In this document: piece after piece, positions 9,177-17,152 of the stretch | How the letters are laid out: each line of letters opens with the position of its first letter | How positions within the stretch are numbered: the stretch's first letter is position 1 | Source: Thiobacillus denitrificans | GTDB taxonomy: Bacteria > Pseudomonadota > Gammaproteobacteria > Burkholderiales > Thiobacillaceae | Assembly: GCA_002343685.1 (NCBI GenBank) | Contig: DDRS01000017.1 | Location: 218,693 to 282,692, forward strand | Length of the DNA: 64,000 bases | Direction: 5' to 3' | Position numbers and translations under genes: made by a program | The notes under the pieces: model-generated | What the model was told of the DNA's origin: nothing | The model's database searches: none | Seen by the model: only the letters and a program-made list of their open reading frames with translations

Positions 9177-10475
9177 CTAAATTGAGGCGTTTCTGGACAA
9201 GACGTCATCCGCTGCCGTCAGATAGATGCGCGCCATCTTGACTGCGCGGTCCTGCGTCTGCACGATTTCCACCGGTACGTCGCCCAGCTTGAGGCTCACG
9301 CCCGCTTCAGGGATATCCTCGAACTGCTCGAGCAGCAGGCCGTTCAGCGTTTTCGGACCGTCCAGAGGGAGCGAAAGGCCCAGCTTGCGATTCAGGTGAC
9401 GCAACAGAACGCTGCCTTCGACCAGCCAGCTGCCATCCTCTTCGCGCCGCAGATACCCCGCATCCGACGGCGCCTGCGTGGTGAACTCGCCAACCAGTTC
9501 CTCCAGCAGATCCTCCAGTGTCACCAACCCCTGGAGTTCGCCGTATTCATCGACCACCAACGCCAGCCGCCGCCGGCTGGACTGGAAATTGCGCAACTGG
9601 GTAAACAGCGGCGTGCCTGCCGGAACAAAATAGGGAGTCTCGAGATTGTCTCTCAGCGTGGCCGGATCCAGTTCCTCGCCTGTCAGCGCATGCAATACCC
9701 GGCGCACATGCAATACACCCAGCAGATTGTCGGACGAGCCGGCATGCACCACCAGTCGGGTGTGATGGCTGGTGGAAATCTGCTGTCGCATCCGTTCGGG
9801 ATCGTCCTCGATATCGATCGCCTCGATCTGGCTGCGTGGCGTCATCACATCATCCACGGTGATGTCCTCCAGCTCCAGAAGGTTCATCAGGATTCGGTGG
9901 TGCTCGCGCGGCAGCCTGCCGGACGATTCCAGCACGATGGTCCGCAATTCCTCCAAACCCAGGCTATTGCCATGCCCCGGTTCGGGCTGCCTGATCCGCA
10001 ACAACCGCAGGATGCCCTGCACGAACAGATTCACGAACCACACCACGGGGTATGCCAGCTTCAGCAAGGGTGTGAGCAGAAGCGATGCTGGGTAGGCCAC
10101 CCGTTCGGGGAAAGAGGCGCCCAGCACCTTGGGCGTTACTTCGCTGAATACCAGAATCAGGAAGGTCAGCAGGAGCGTCGCCGTGAACAGCACGATTTCT
10201 CCGGCCCCGAACAAGCGTATGGCCAGCACGGCCGACAGCGTACCTGAGGCGGAATTGACCAGATTATTGCCGAGCAGGATGACGCCCAGCAGTTTGTCGG
10301 TCTTGTCCAGCAGTGCCTGCGTACGCATCGCACCCCGCTCGCCTGAGTCCGCTGCGTGCCGCAGGCGGTAGCGATTGATGGCCATCATCGCGGTTTCGGA
10401 CGCGGAAAAAAATGCCGAAGTCAGCAGCAGGACGGCGAGTGTGATAAAAAGCGTGCTGGTGGAAAAACTATCCAA
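9177..10475 (-). CDS. HlyC/CorC family (CNNM-like) transporter with CBS domains
   Basis: An inner-membrane protein of the CorB/YfjD family, implicated in magnesium or cobalt efflux. It has 432 residues. A DUF21 transmembrane domain (about 1-195, four hydrophobic segments, with the conserved FFSASETAMMAINRYRL near the start) is followed by a CBS pair (about 205-325) and a CorC/HlyC C-terminal domain (about 340-420). It lies 11 bases after the CcsA-like gene on the same strand and beside ffh, the conserved ypjD-yfjD-ffh neighbourhood. The transported ion cannot be read from the sequence. Confidence 0.88.
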   Translation of the reverse strand: MDSFSTSTLFITLAVLLLTSAFFSASETAMMAINRYRLRHAADSGERGAMRTQALLDKTDKLLGVILLGNNLVNSASGTLSAVLAIRLFGAGEIVLFTATLLLTFLILVFSEVTPKVLGASFPERVAYPASLLLTPLLKLAYPVVWFVNLFVQGILRLLRIRQPEPGHGNSLGLEELRTIVLESSGRLPREHHRILMNLLELEDITVDDVMTPRSQIEAIDIEDDPERMRQQISTSHHTRLVVHAGSSDNLLGVLHVRRVLHALTGEELDPATLRDNLETPYFVPAGTPLFTQLRNFQSSRRRLALVVDEYGELQGLVTLEDLLEELVGEFTTQAPSDAGYLRREEDGSWLVEGSVLLRHLNRKLGLSLPLDGPKTLNGLLLEQFEDIPEAGVSLKLGDVPVEIVQTQDRAVKMARIYLTAADDVLSRNASI

Positions 10476-10486
10476 TCAGAATTGCC

Positions 10487-11272
10487 TCAACGCCGGAGTA
10501 TCACTTCCAGCACAAACTGAGTGCCCAGGTAGGCCAGCAGCAGCAGGGTGAACCCGGTAATCGTCCAGACCAGCGCTGTACGCCCGCGCCAGCCACGAAA
10601 ATGCCTTCCCAGCAGCAGGCCACCGAACACCAGCCAGGACAGGATGGCAAACACGGTCTTGTGCGAAAACTGCAGCGGCTTGCCGAAGAGCTCCTCCGAA
10701 AAGAACACCCCGCTGAACACCGCCAGGGTCAACAGCGCAAATCCCACGCCGATGGTCTTGAACAGCATGGCTTCCAATGTCAGCAAGGGCGGCGCGCCGC
10801 CTTGCAGCAATGCCCCGCGATGCAGCTGCTTTTCCAGCATGGTCATCATCACCGCATGCAGGGCCGCCACCGCCAGCAGACCATAGGCGAGGAAAGACAC
10901 CACCAGGTGCGCACGCAAGGCCAGCGCCTGCGAATCGGGTATGGCATGGGTTTCGGTAAAAACCGCCATGACCAGGACCGATATCGCCGCCAGACCGCTG
11001 ACCCATGACTGCAGGCGCGCCAGCGGCGCGCCCTGGCTGGCCAGCCAGTACGTGAGCGCAGTCAGCCAGACAATCGTCGACAGGGAGTTGCCGAATCCCA
11101 GCCGGATATCGCCCTGGCCCAGCACTGAATTGAAGATCAATGCGCCATGCGCCAGCAGGGCCAACGGCGTCAATACGCGCACAGAGGACGCGGAGGGCGT
11201 GCGCTGCAGGCGCCAGGCGATCCAGCCATACAGCGCGCTCACACACAAAGTAACCAGCAATAGCGGGGACAT
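10487..11272 (-). CDS. CcsA/YpjD-like cytochrome c assembly family membrane protein
   Basis: A polytopic inner-membrane protein of 261 residues with about eight hydrophobic helices spread over its whole length. It belongs to the cytochrome c assembly (CcsA/CcmC-like) superfamily but matches the short YpjD type found next to ffh, not a true CcsA: no WWD-type tryptophan-rich haem motif is visible. The function of YpjD proteins is unknown. The ATG at 11272 is divergent from ffh with a 69-base spacer, and the gene precedes the CorC-type transporter in one transcription unit. Confidence 0.85.
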   Translation of the reverse strand: MSPLLLVTLCVSALYGWIAWRLQRTPSASSVRVLTPLALLAHGALIFNSVLGQGDIRLGFGNSLSTIVWLTALTYWLASQGAPLARLQSWVSGLAAISVLVMAVFTETHAIPDSQALALRAHLVVSFLAYGLLAVAALHAVMMTMLEKQLHRGALLQGGAPPLLTLEAMLFKTIGVGFALLTLAVFSGVFFSEELFGKPLQFSHKTVFAILSWLVFGGLLLGRHFRGWRGRTALVWTITGFTLLLLAYLGTQFVLEVILRR

Positions 11273-11341
11273 TCGTTAAAATGGAATTTGGATTCAGCCA
11301 GCCCCATTATCCATGCCGCCCATAGCGGCAACAAGGAAGCC

Positions 11342-12685
11342 ATGTTAGAAAATCTCAGCGGACGCCTTGCCGGCGTCGTCAAATCCCTGCGCGGACAGGC
11401 CCGCATCACCGAAGCCAACGTGCAGGACACCCTGCGCCAGGTGCGCCTCGCCCTGCTCGAAGCCGACGTCGCCCTGCCAGTGGTCAAGGATTTCATCGAG
11501 GCGGTCAAGACCCGCGCATTGGGCCAGGAAGTGCTTGCCAGCCTGTCGCCTGGCCAGGCGCTGATCGGCATCGTCCACGAAGAACTCACCCGCCTGATGG
11601 GCGGAGAAAATGCCGAACTGAACCTGGCCGCCACGCCACCTGCGGTGATTTTGATGGCCGGCCTGCAGGGCTCGGGCAAGACTACCACCAGCGGGAAACT
11701 CGCGCTGCTGCTGAAAAACCGCAAGAAGAAGGTTCTGCTCGCCTCCGCCGACGTTTACCGGCCCGCCGCCATTGACCAGCTGCGCCAGCTCGGCAAGCAG
11801 CTCGATGTCGCTTTCTTCGAGGCAGGCGACGAACGCGACCCGATGAAAATTGCACGGGCGGCCCAGGATCACGCGCGCAAGCAATTCTATGACGTGCTCA
11901 TCGTCGATACCGCCGGCCGCCTGGCGATCGACGAAGCGATGATGGCCGAAATCAAGGCGTTGCATGCCGCAGTCAAGCCGGTCGAAACGCTGTTCGTCGT
12001 GGATGCCATGCAGGGCCAGGACGCCGTCAACGTCGCCAAGGCCTTCAACGAGGCACTGCCGCTCACGGGCGTAGTGTTGACCAAGCTCGACGGCGATGCG
12101 CGCGGCGGGGCGGCGCTATCGGTGCGCCACATCACGGGCAAACCGCTCAAATTCATCGGCGTCGGCGAAAAACCCACCGGACTGGAAGCCTTCCACCCCG
12201 AACGCATGGCGCAGCGCATCCTCGGCATGGGCGACGTGCTTTCGCTGATCGAACAGGCGCAAGGCTCGGTCGATCTGGCCGAAGCCAAGAAACTCGCCGA
12301 CAAGGTCAAGAAGGGCAAGGACTTCGACCTCGAGGACTTCAAGGCGCAAATCCAGCAGATGCGCAAAATGGGGGGCCTCTCCGCTCTCATGGACAAGCTC
12401 CCCGGCGCCGGACAGATGGCCATGCCGGCAGGCGCCGACGACAAGGCGATCAACCGGGTCGAAGGCATCATCAACAGCATGACTCCGCTGGAGCGCCGCA
12501 AACCCGACATCATCAAGGCCTCGCGCAAGCGCCGCATTGCTGCCGGTGCGGGCGTACAAGTGCAGGAAGTCAACAAACTGCTGAACCAGTTCGAACAAGC
12601 CCAGAAGATGATGAAGATGATGGGCAAGGGCGGACTGGGCAAGATGATGCGCGGCATGAAGGGCATGCTGCCCGGGATGCGGTAA
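11342..12685 (+). CDS. ffh: Signal recognition particle protein Ffh
   Basis: The GTPase of the SRP, which binds 4.5S RNA and signal sequences of nascent membrane proteins. It has 447 residues. The N domain (LENLSGRLAGVVKSLRG) is followed by the G domain with G1 GLQGSGKTT near residue 106, the G3 region DTAGR and G4 TKLDGD. The Met-rich M domain at the end (MRKMGG and MMKMMGKGG motifs) binds 4.5S RNA and signal peptides. I chose the ATG at 11342 because AAGGAAG lies 7 bases upstream and the product then matches the family N-terminus; an in-frame upstream start is less likely. Confidence 0.97.
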   Translation: MLENLSGRLAGVVKSLRGQARITEANVQDTLRQVRLALLEADVALPVVKDFIEAVKTRALGQEVLASLSPGQALIGIVHEELTRLMGGENAELNLAATPPAVILMAGLQGSGKTTTSGKLALLLKNRKKKVLLASADVYRPAAIDQLRQLGKQLDVAFFEAGDERDPMKIARAAQDHARKQFYDVLIVDTAGRLAIDEAMMAEIKALHAAVKPVETLFVVDAMQGQDAVNVAKAFNEALPLTGVVLTKLDGDARGGAALSVRHITGKPLKFIGVGEKPTGLEAFHPERMAQRILGMGDVLSLIEQAQGSVDLAEAKKLADKVKKGKDFDLEDFKAQIQQMRKMGGLSALMDKLPGAGQMAMPAGADDKAINRVEGIINSMTPLERRKPDIIKASRKRRIAAGAGVQVQEVNKLLNQFEQAQKMMKMMGKGGLGKMMRGMKGMLPGMR

Positions 12686-12693
12686 CCACCCCA

Positions 12694-12722
12694 CTGGCAA
12701 GCCGGTGAATTTTGAGTATAAT
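12694..12722 (+). promoter_or_regulatory. Promoter of the rpsP-rimM-trmD-rplS operon
   Basis: CTGGCA (12694-12699), a 17-base spacer and a perfect TATAAT (12717-12722) lie between ffh and rpsP. Transcription would start near 12730, leaving a leader of about 27 bases before the rpsP ATG. Confidence 0.65.
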
Positions 12723-12756
12723 TCGCGGTTTTCTCCGTTTACCGGTGGGTTGAATC

Positions 12757-13008
12757 ATGGTCGTTATTCGTCTTTCGCGCGGCGGCGCAAAAAACCGTCC
12801 TTTCTACAACGTGGTGGTCGCTGACTCGCGCTGCCGCCGTGACGGTCGCTTCATCGAGCGCGTCGGCTTCTACAACCCGGTCGCTGCTCAAGGCGCCGAA
12901 GCCGTGCGCCTGGATCAGGAGCGCATTGGCTATTGGGTGAGCAATGGTGCACAGATGTCCGACACCGTCGCCCGTCTGGTCAAGCAGAACAAGCCCGCCG
13001 CCGCCTGA
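12757..13008 (+). CDS. rpsP: 30S ribosomal protein bS16
   Basis: A small-subunit assembly protein of 83 residues. The N-terminus MVVIRLSRGGAKNRPFYNVV and the following DSRCRRDGRFIERVGFYNP are the bS16 signature. It opens the classical rpsP-rimM-trmD-rplS operon behind a good promoter. The next gene begins right at its stop codon. Confidence 0.98.
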   Translation: MVVIRLSRGGAKNRPFYNVVVADSRCRRDGRFIERVGFYNPVAAQGAEAVRLDQERIGYWVSNGAQMSDTVARLVKQNKPAAA

Positions 13009-13009
13009 G

Positions 13010-13516
13010 TTGAGTCAGGGCAGCGACTGGGTCGTGATGGGGCGCATCGCCGCCCCGTTCGGCATCAAAGGCTGGGTCAAGGTCCAGCCTTTTAGCGAAG
13101 ACCCGGGGGCGCTGATGGATTTCGAATCCTGGCGCGTCGGGCGCGGCGAGCAGCAGACGCATTACACCGTCGAGACCGTCCAGGACCACGGCAAAGCCCT
13201 GGTCGCCAAGCTGGCCGGCATCGACGACCGCGACGCGGCCTATGCCCTGCGCGGACAGGAAATCTCGGTGGCGAGAAGCGTACTGCCGCCGCCGGAGGAA
13301 AACGAGTTTTACTGGTCGGACCTGATCGGCCTCAAAGTCGTCAACCACGAAGGCATCGAGCTGGGCACCGTCGACAGCCTGATGGAAAGCGGCGCGAATG
13401 ACCTGCTGGTCGTCAAAGGCACACGGGAATACCTGATCCCGTTCGTTGCGGCCTTCGTCGGCAAGGTGGATCTGCCCGGCGGAACGATCGAGGTGGAGTG
13501 GGGCGAAGATTACTGA
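13010..13516 (+). CDS. rimM: Ribosome maturation factor RimM
   Basis: Binds bS16/uS19 and assists maturation of the 30S head domain. The product is about 168 residues, with an N-terminal RimM barrel (MGRIAAPFGIKGWVKVQPF) and a C-terminal PRC-barrel (YWSDLIGLKVVNHEGIELG through the YLIPF motif). The start is uncertain. There is no ATG near the rpsP stop; TTG at 13010, GTG at 13034 and ATG at 13037 are in frame. I list the TTG because it keeps tight coupling to rpsP. The stop overlaps the trmD ATG (TGATG). Confidence 0.92.
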   Translation: MSQGSDWVVMGRIAAPFGIKGWVKVQPFSEDPGALMDFESWRVGRGEQQTHYTVETVQDHGKALVAKLAGIDDRDAAYALRGQEISVARSVLPPPEENEFYWSDLIGLKVVNHEGIELGTVDSLMESGANDLLVVKGTREYLIPFVAAFVGKVDLPGGTIEVEWGEDY

Positions 13517-14286
13517 TGCGTTTCGATGCCATCACGCTCTTCCCCGAGATGTTCGATGCCGTACTGGATTACGGCATCACGCGGCGGGCGTTGGACCGCG
13601 GGCTGTACCGATTTCGTGCATGGAATCCGCGCGATTTCACCGACGACCCGCATCGCACGGTGGACGACCGCCCTTACGGTGGCGGACCTGGCATGTTGAT
13701 GCTGGCCGAACCGCTGGATCGCGCATTGAATGCCGTGCAGCAGGATCTGGCCGGCGAGAACTTGACGCCCTGGGTGGTGCATTTTTCCCCCCGCGGCCGG
13801 CCGCTGACACATCAGCGGGTGATGGAACTGAAGGAAAAGCCTGCGCTGGTATTGCTGTGCGGGCGTTATGAAGGCATCGACGAGCGGCTGCTGCAGCGCC
13901 GCGTGGACGAGGAATGCTCTCTCGGCGACTTTGTGCTCTCGGGCGGCGAGTTGCCTGCGCTGGCGTTGATGGATGCCCTCATCCGGCAACTGCCGGGCGC
14001 GCTGAACGATGCGGATTCGGCACTGGAGGATTCCTTCGCCAATGGTCTGCTCGACTGCCCGCATTACACCCGGCCAGAAGTCTGGCAGGACATGGCGGTG
14101 CCGGAGGTACTGAAAAACGGCAACCACGCTGCGATCGCCCAGTGGCGACTGCAACAAAGCCTGGCGATCACGGCAGCCCATCGCCCTGACCTGCTGGCCA
14201 GGCGTGGATTGTCAAAGCAGGAACAGGATTTTCTTGCGAGGCACCCATCGGGTGCATTGCAGAACGAAGCGGCACGAGGCGAATAG
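13516..14286 (+). CDS. trmD: tRNA (guanine37-N1)-methyltransferase TrmD
   Basis: SAM-dependent enzyme that forms m1G37 in tRNAs reading CNN codons and prevents +1 frameshifting. It has 256 residues. The start MRFDAITLFPEMF is followed by the trefoil-knot SAM site (LLCGRYEGIDERL, then SLGDFVLSGGELPAL) and the tRNA-binding C-terminal helices (HYTRPEVW, VPEVLKNGNHAAIAQWR). The ATG overlaps the rimM stop, so a longer reading beginning at a GTG inside rimM was rejected. Confidence 0.98.
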   Translation: MRFDAITLFPEMFDAVLDYGITRRALDRGLYRFRAWNPRDFTDDPHRTVDDRPYGGGPGMLMLAEPLDRALNAVQQDLAGENLTPWVVHFSPRGRPLTHQRVMELKEKPALVLLCGRYEGIDERLLQRRVDEECSLGDFVLSGGELPALALMDALIRQLPGALNDADSALEDSFANGLLDCPHYTRPEVWQDMAVPEVLKNGNHAAIAQWRLQQSLAITAAHRPDLLARRGLSKQEQDFLARHPSGALQNEAARGE

Positions 14287-14375
14287 TCTCTGGCCATGTG
14301 AAACGGCGTGATGTCCGCCCAATGGTCGGAAGACCGAGGACGCACCTCTCCCGCCAGATGCAAGGAAGCAACATC

Positions 14376-14759
14376 ATGAATATCATCGAACAACTCGAAC
14401 AGGAAGAAATCGCCCGTCTGGGTAAAACCCTCCCCGCCTTCGCCCCCGGCGACACCGTCGTCGTCCAAGTGAAAGTGAAGGAAGGCAACCGCGAGCGTCT
14501 GCAGGCCTACGAAGGCGTCGTCATCGCCAAACGTAACCGCGGCCTCAACTCCGCTTTTACCGTTCGCAAGATTTCTGCTGGCGAAGGTGTCGAGCGCACC
14601 TTCCAGACCTACTCGCCGCTGGTCGCCAGCGTCGAAGTCAAGCGCCGCGGCGACGTCCGCCGCGCCAAGCTGTACTACCTGCGCGAGCGCTCCGGCAAGT
14701 CCGCGCGTATCAAGGAAAAGTTGCCCGCCCGCAAGGCTGCGGCCACAGCTGCGGAATAA
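14376..14759 (+). CDS. rplS: 50S ribosomal protein bL19
   Basis: Large-subunit protein at the 30S-50S interface. It has 127 residues with the standard N-terminus MNIIEQLEQEEIARLGKTLP and the FAPGDTVVVQVKVKEGNRER motif. Start ATG at 14376 has AAGGAAG 8 bases upstream. An 89-base spacer separates it from trmD, longer than the other gaps in the operon, with no clear promoter. A strong terminator follows. Confidence 0.98.
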   Translation: MNIIEQLEQEEIARLGKTLPAFAPGDTVVVQVKVKEGNRERLQAYEGVVIAKRNRGLNSAFTVRKISAGEGVERTFQTYSPLVASVEVKRRGDVRRAKLYYLRERSGKSARIKEKLPARKAAATAAE

Positions 14760-14778
14760 GCCCTCTCCGTTGCCCACT

Positions 14779-14812
14779 CAACGCCCGCTTCATGCGGGCG
14801 TTGTTGTTTGGC
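14779..14812 (+). terminator. Intrinsic terminator after rplS
   Basis: CAACGCCCGC (14779-14788), loop TTCAT and GCGGGCGTTG (14794-14803) form a perfect 10-bp stem followed by a T-rich stretch (TTGTTTG). It ends the ribosomal protein operon. Confidence 0.92.
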
Positions 14813-14854
14813 CCCTTGCTGGATTGGCCTGTTTCGCCCGACCGCAAACTGCGC

Positions 14855-14883
14855 TTGACTACCATCGCGTACCGCACTAGATT
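14855..14883 (+). promoter_or_regulatory. Promoter of tetR
   Basis: TTGACT (14855-14860), a 17-base spacer and TAGATT (14878-14883) make a good sigma-70 promoter 28 bases before the tetR start. The -10 runs into the operator palindrome, an arrangement typical of autorepression. Confidence 0.7.
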
Positions 14884-14904
14884 AGAACGAACGTTCGTTC
14901 TAAT
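14881..14904. promoter_or_regulatory. TetR operator: 24-bp perfect palindrome
   Basis: The half-site ATTAGAACGAAC is followed directly by its exact reverse complement, giving a 24-bp perfect palindrome that ends 6 bases before the tetR ATG and overlaps the -10. The core, ACGAACGTTCGT, resembles operators of short-chain TetR repressors that carry AACGAACGTTC-like motifs. Autoregulation is inferred. Confidence 0.85.
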
Positions 14905-14910
14905 TACACC

Positions 14911-15507
14911 ATGCCCGCAGCCGACTTTCAGCAGGAAGACACCCGCACACTCGTGCTGGGTGCCGCGTTGCGCCTGTTCACCGAACAAGGATATTTCAAC
15001 ACGTCAGTACACGACATCGGCCGCACGGCCGGCGTGAGCATCGGATCGATCTATCATCATTTCGGCGACAAGGAAGGGCTGGCACGCACGTTATACGCGG
15101 CACTCACTACCCGGATGCAACACCTCGTCGAGGACGTCGTACACATGGAAGGCAGCAGCCACGACCAAGCCCGTGAACTGATGGCGCGTCTGTTTGCCTG
15201 GGCCGAAGCCGGACCATGGGAAATGGCTTTCCTGCTATATGCCCGGCATCGTGAGTTTTTGCCGGACGAACCTCCGATCTGCTCCTCCCGGCCGTTTGTC
15301 ATGATGCGCGAGATGATCAGCCGTGGCATCGCCCGCGGCGAAATCCGCCAGATGGATGTCATGGTCGCCTCCGCCAGTTTGTTCGGCGGCCCCCTCCGCA
15401 TGATTACCACCCGCCTGGACGGGATATTGCCCCATCCCCTGCCAGGCTATCTGGATGAAGTCTGGGACTGCGCTTGGCGAGCAGTCGCAGCCCCCAGAAC
15501 CGCTTAA
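14911..15507 (+). CDS. TetR/AcrR family transcriptional regulator
   Basis: A one-component repressor of 198 residues. The N-terminal helix-turn-helix spans about residues 14-60 (ALRLFTEQGYFNTSVHDIG, then AGVSIGSIYHHFGDKEGLA). The C-terminal ligand domain is helical, of the TetR_C_11-like type, with conserved aromatic residues; its effector cannot be deduced. It sits alone between the ribosomal operon terminator and a small ORF that starts 10 bases after its stop. It is almost certainly autoregulated through the palindrome overlapping its promoter. No transporter or enzyme target is next to it. Confidence 0.9.
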   Translation: MPAADFQQEDTRTLVLGAALRLFTEQGYFNTSVHDIGRTAGVSIGSIYHHFGDKEGLARTLYAALTTRMQHLVEDVVHMEGSSHDQARELMARLFAWAEAGPWEMAFLLYARHREFLPDEPPICSSRPFVMMREMISRGIARGEIRQMDVMVASASLFGGPLRMITTRLDGILPHPLPGYLDEVWDCAWRAVAAPRTA

Positions 15508-15517
15508 AAGGTCCCCT

Positions 15518-15736
15518 ATGCCCTCCCTCTCAGGCTGTACAACCGAAGAGTTTTGCGTCGGCTGCGTGTTCTACCCACCCAACCTGCCGGCGCAGGCTTA
15601 TCCCGAAGCGGACTGGGCCATGTTGCAGGCGCGTTCATGTGCATTTGAATATGCCCCAGGTACGCCGGATTGCCAAGTCACTCGCAAGACAAGCTGCAGC
15701 TTGGTCGATTTGGCCGCCACCCGCCCCGCCCCCTGA
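15518..15736 (+). CDS. Small cysteine-rich protein of unknown function
   Basis: A 72-residue ORF not recognised as any family. It begins 10 bases after the tetR stop, with AAAAGG 7 bases upstream of the ATG, so it looks like the second gene of the tetR unit. It holds seven cysteines; two form CVGC (residues 14-17), and others lie at about residues 7, 41, 51 and 59, an arrangement that could bind a metal or form disulfides. There is no signal peptide or membrane segment. A 7-bp hairpin (15740-15756) follows its stop. The coding call rests on spacing and ribosome site only. Confidence 0.55.
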   Translation: MPSLSGCTTEEFCVGCVFYPPNLPAQAYPEADWAMLQARSCAFEYAPGTPDCQVTRKTSCSLVDLAATRPAP

Positions 15737-15739
15737 CCG

Positions 15740-15756
15740 GGCACGAGAATCGTGCC
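15740..15756 (+). terminator. Hairpin after the tetR unit
   Basis: GGCACGA (15740-15746), loop GAA and TCGTGCC (15750-15756) make a 7-bp perfect stem just after the small ORF. There is no T-run, so termination is uncertain. Confidence 0.35.
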
Positions 15757-15772
15757 ACACCGTGACACTGTC

Positions 15773-15801
15773 CTGACAGACTGCCTCACCCCGCTTAGAA
15801 T
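15773..15801 (+). promoter_or_regulatory. Promoter of ogt-xerD
   Basis: CTGACA (15773-15778), a 17-base spacer and TAGAAT (15796-15801) form a strong match. The expected start point, about 7 bases after the -10, coincides with the ogt ATG at 15808, so the transcript may be leaderless or nearly so. Confidence 0.65.
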
Positions 15802-15807
15802 GCAGGC

Positions 15808-16278
15808 ATGCTCGCGCATGACGCCATCCTCCCCGCCCCGATGTGCCGCCTCGGTGCCTGCTTCACCGGCGAGCTGCTGACACGGCTGGATTTTCTGCCC
15901 ATCGAGACGCCCCTCTCCGGCCAACGGGATACCCGCGCCCACCAACTAAGCCACGAACTCGATGCCTACTGGCGCAATCCCACTCATGCCTTCACCCTGC
16001 CCTACACACTGTCAGGCACGCCATTTCAGTTGCGCGTATGGCATGCGCTGATGGCGATTCCTCCCGGGCGACCGACAACATACGGCGCCTTGGCCAAGCA
16101 GCTCGGCACAGCCGCGCGCGCGGTGGGGCAGGCCTGCGGATCCAATCCCTTGCCCATCCTCATTCCCTGCCATCGCGTCGTGGCGGCCAGCGGACTCGGA
16201 GGGTTCATGCACGCGTCGAGCGGCACACCGCTCGACGTGAAAACCTGGTTGCTAGCACATGAGCGACGCCCTGATTGA
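15808..16278 (+). CDS. ogt: Methylated-DNA--[protein]-cysteine S-methyltransferase
   Basis: A suicide repair protein that moves the methyl group from O6-methylguanine to its own cysteine. It has 156 residues. The DNA-binding region includes FQLRVWHALMAIPPGRPTTY (about 73-92), and the acceptor motif is PCHRV, with Cys at residue 121. The usual asparagine-rich segment is present as GSNPLPILIP. The first 20 codons of xerD overlap its 3' end by 20 bases. The start follows the promoter so closely that the leader is nearly absent; an internal ATG at 15841 would remove the first conserved strand and is less likely. Confidence 0.93.
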   Translation: MLAHDAILPAPMCRLGACFTGELLTRLDFLPIETPLSGQRDTRAHQLSHELDAYWRNPTHAFTLPYTLSGTPFQLRVWHALMAIPPGRPTTYGALAKQLGTAARAVGQACGSNPLPILIPCHRVVAASGLGGFMHASSGTPLDVKTWLLAHERRPD

Positions 16279-17149
16279 CCGGTTTTGTGATCATCTGTGG
16301 CTGGAAGACGGGCTGGCCGACCTCACGCTGGCGGCTTATCGCCGCGACCTGAAAACTTTTGCCGCCTGGTTGGAAAAGGAACGGACACGCAACCTGGATA
16401 CGGTCGTCCCGGGCGATCTTGAAGCTTACCTGGCGTGGCGCTTCGCCCACCGCAGCCAGCCCAGCAGTGCGGCACGCTACAGTTCGGCGCTGAAACGCTT
16501 TTACCGTTATCTGCTGCGTGAAAACCTGATCGCCTGCGATCCCACGCTCAATCTGGACCGTCCCAAACTGCCACGCGCGCTGCCCAAGACATTGACCGAA
16601 ACGGATGTCGAATGCCTGCTCAACAGCGCTGATTCCAACACGGCCTTGGGCCTGCGCGACCGCGCGATGCTGGAAACGCTCTATGCCACCGGCTTGCGGG
16701 TCTCGGAACTCGTGGGACTGAAATTGACCGCGCTCAATCTCAACGACGGCGTGCTGCGTGTCACCGGCAAAGGCAACAAGGACCGGCTGGTGCCGCTGGG
16801 CGAAGAATCGGTGCAGTGGCTGCGCCGCTATATGGTGGAAGCGCGCCCGCAACTGTTGGAAAAGCGTCTTTCCGACGCCGTATTCGTCACATCGCGCGGT
16901 GAAGGCATGACGCGCCAGGCATTCTGGCATCTCATCAAACGCCGTGCACTGGCCGCCGGAATCACCCACCCGCTGTCACCGCACACACTGCGTCACGCCT
17001 TTGCCACCCACTTGCTGAACCATGGCGCCGACCTGCGGGTCGTGCAGATGCTGCTCGGGCACAGCGACATTTCCACTACGCAGATCTACACCCATGTCGC
17101 ACGCGAGCGGCTGAAGCAGTTGCACGCACAACACCACCCGCGCGGCTGA
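16259..17149 (+). CDS. xerD: Site-specific tyrosine recombinase XerD
   Basis: Resolves chromosome dimers at dif together with XerC under FtsK control. It has 296 residues. An N-terminal SAM-like core-binding domain (about 5-90) precedes the catalytic domain, with the full set of active-site residues: Arg147, Lys171, His242, Arg245, His268 and nucleophile Tyr277. The order and length match XerD rather than a phage integrase. It overlaps ogt by 20 bases and is convergent with the AstE-like gene 3 bases away. Confidence 0.95.
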   Translation: MSDALIDRFCDHLWLEDGLADLTLAAYRRDLKTFAAWLEKERTRNLDTVVPGDLEAYLAWRFAHRSQPSSAARYSSALKRFYRYLLRENLIACDPTLNLDRPKLPRALPKTLTETDVECLLNSADSNTALGLRDRAMLETLYATGLRVSELVGLKLTALNLNDGVLRVTGKGNKDRLVPLGEESVQWLRRYMVEARPQLLEKRLSDAVFVTSRGEGMTRQAFWHLIKRRALAAGITHPLSPHTLRHAFATHLLNHGADLRVVQMLLGHSDISTTQIYTHVARERLKQLHAQHHPRG

Positions 17150-17152
17150 ACG

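Noticed and set aside
10487..11272. CcsA of a cytochrome c maturation system II
   Set aside because: Short length and no WWD-type motif. Position beside ffh fits YpjD.
14287..14375. L19 leader regulatory RNA in front of rplS
   Set aside because: The 89-base gap is long for this operon, but no convincing conserved fold could be drawn by eye.
16259..17149. XerD as a mobile-element integrase
   Set aside because: Length, residue set and context (beside ogt, no attachment-site repeats) fit the housekeeping dif recombinase.
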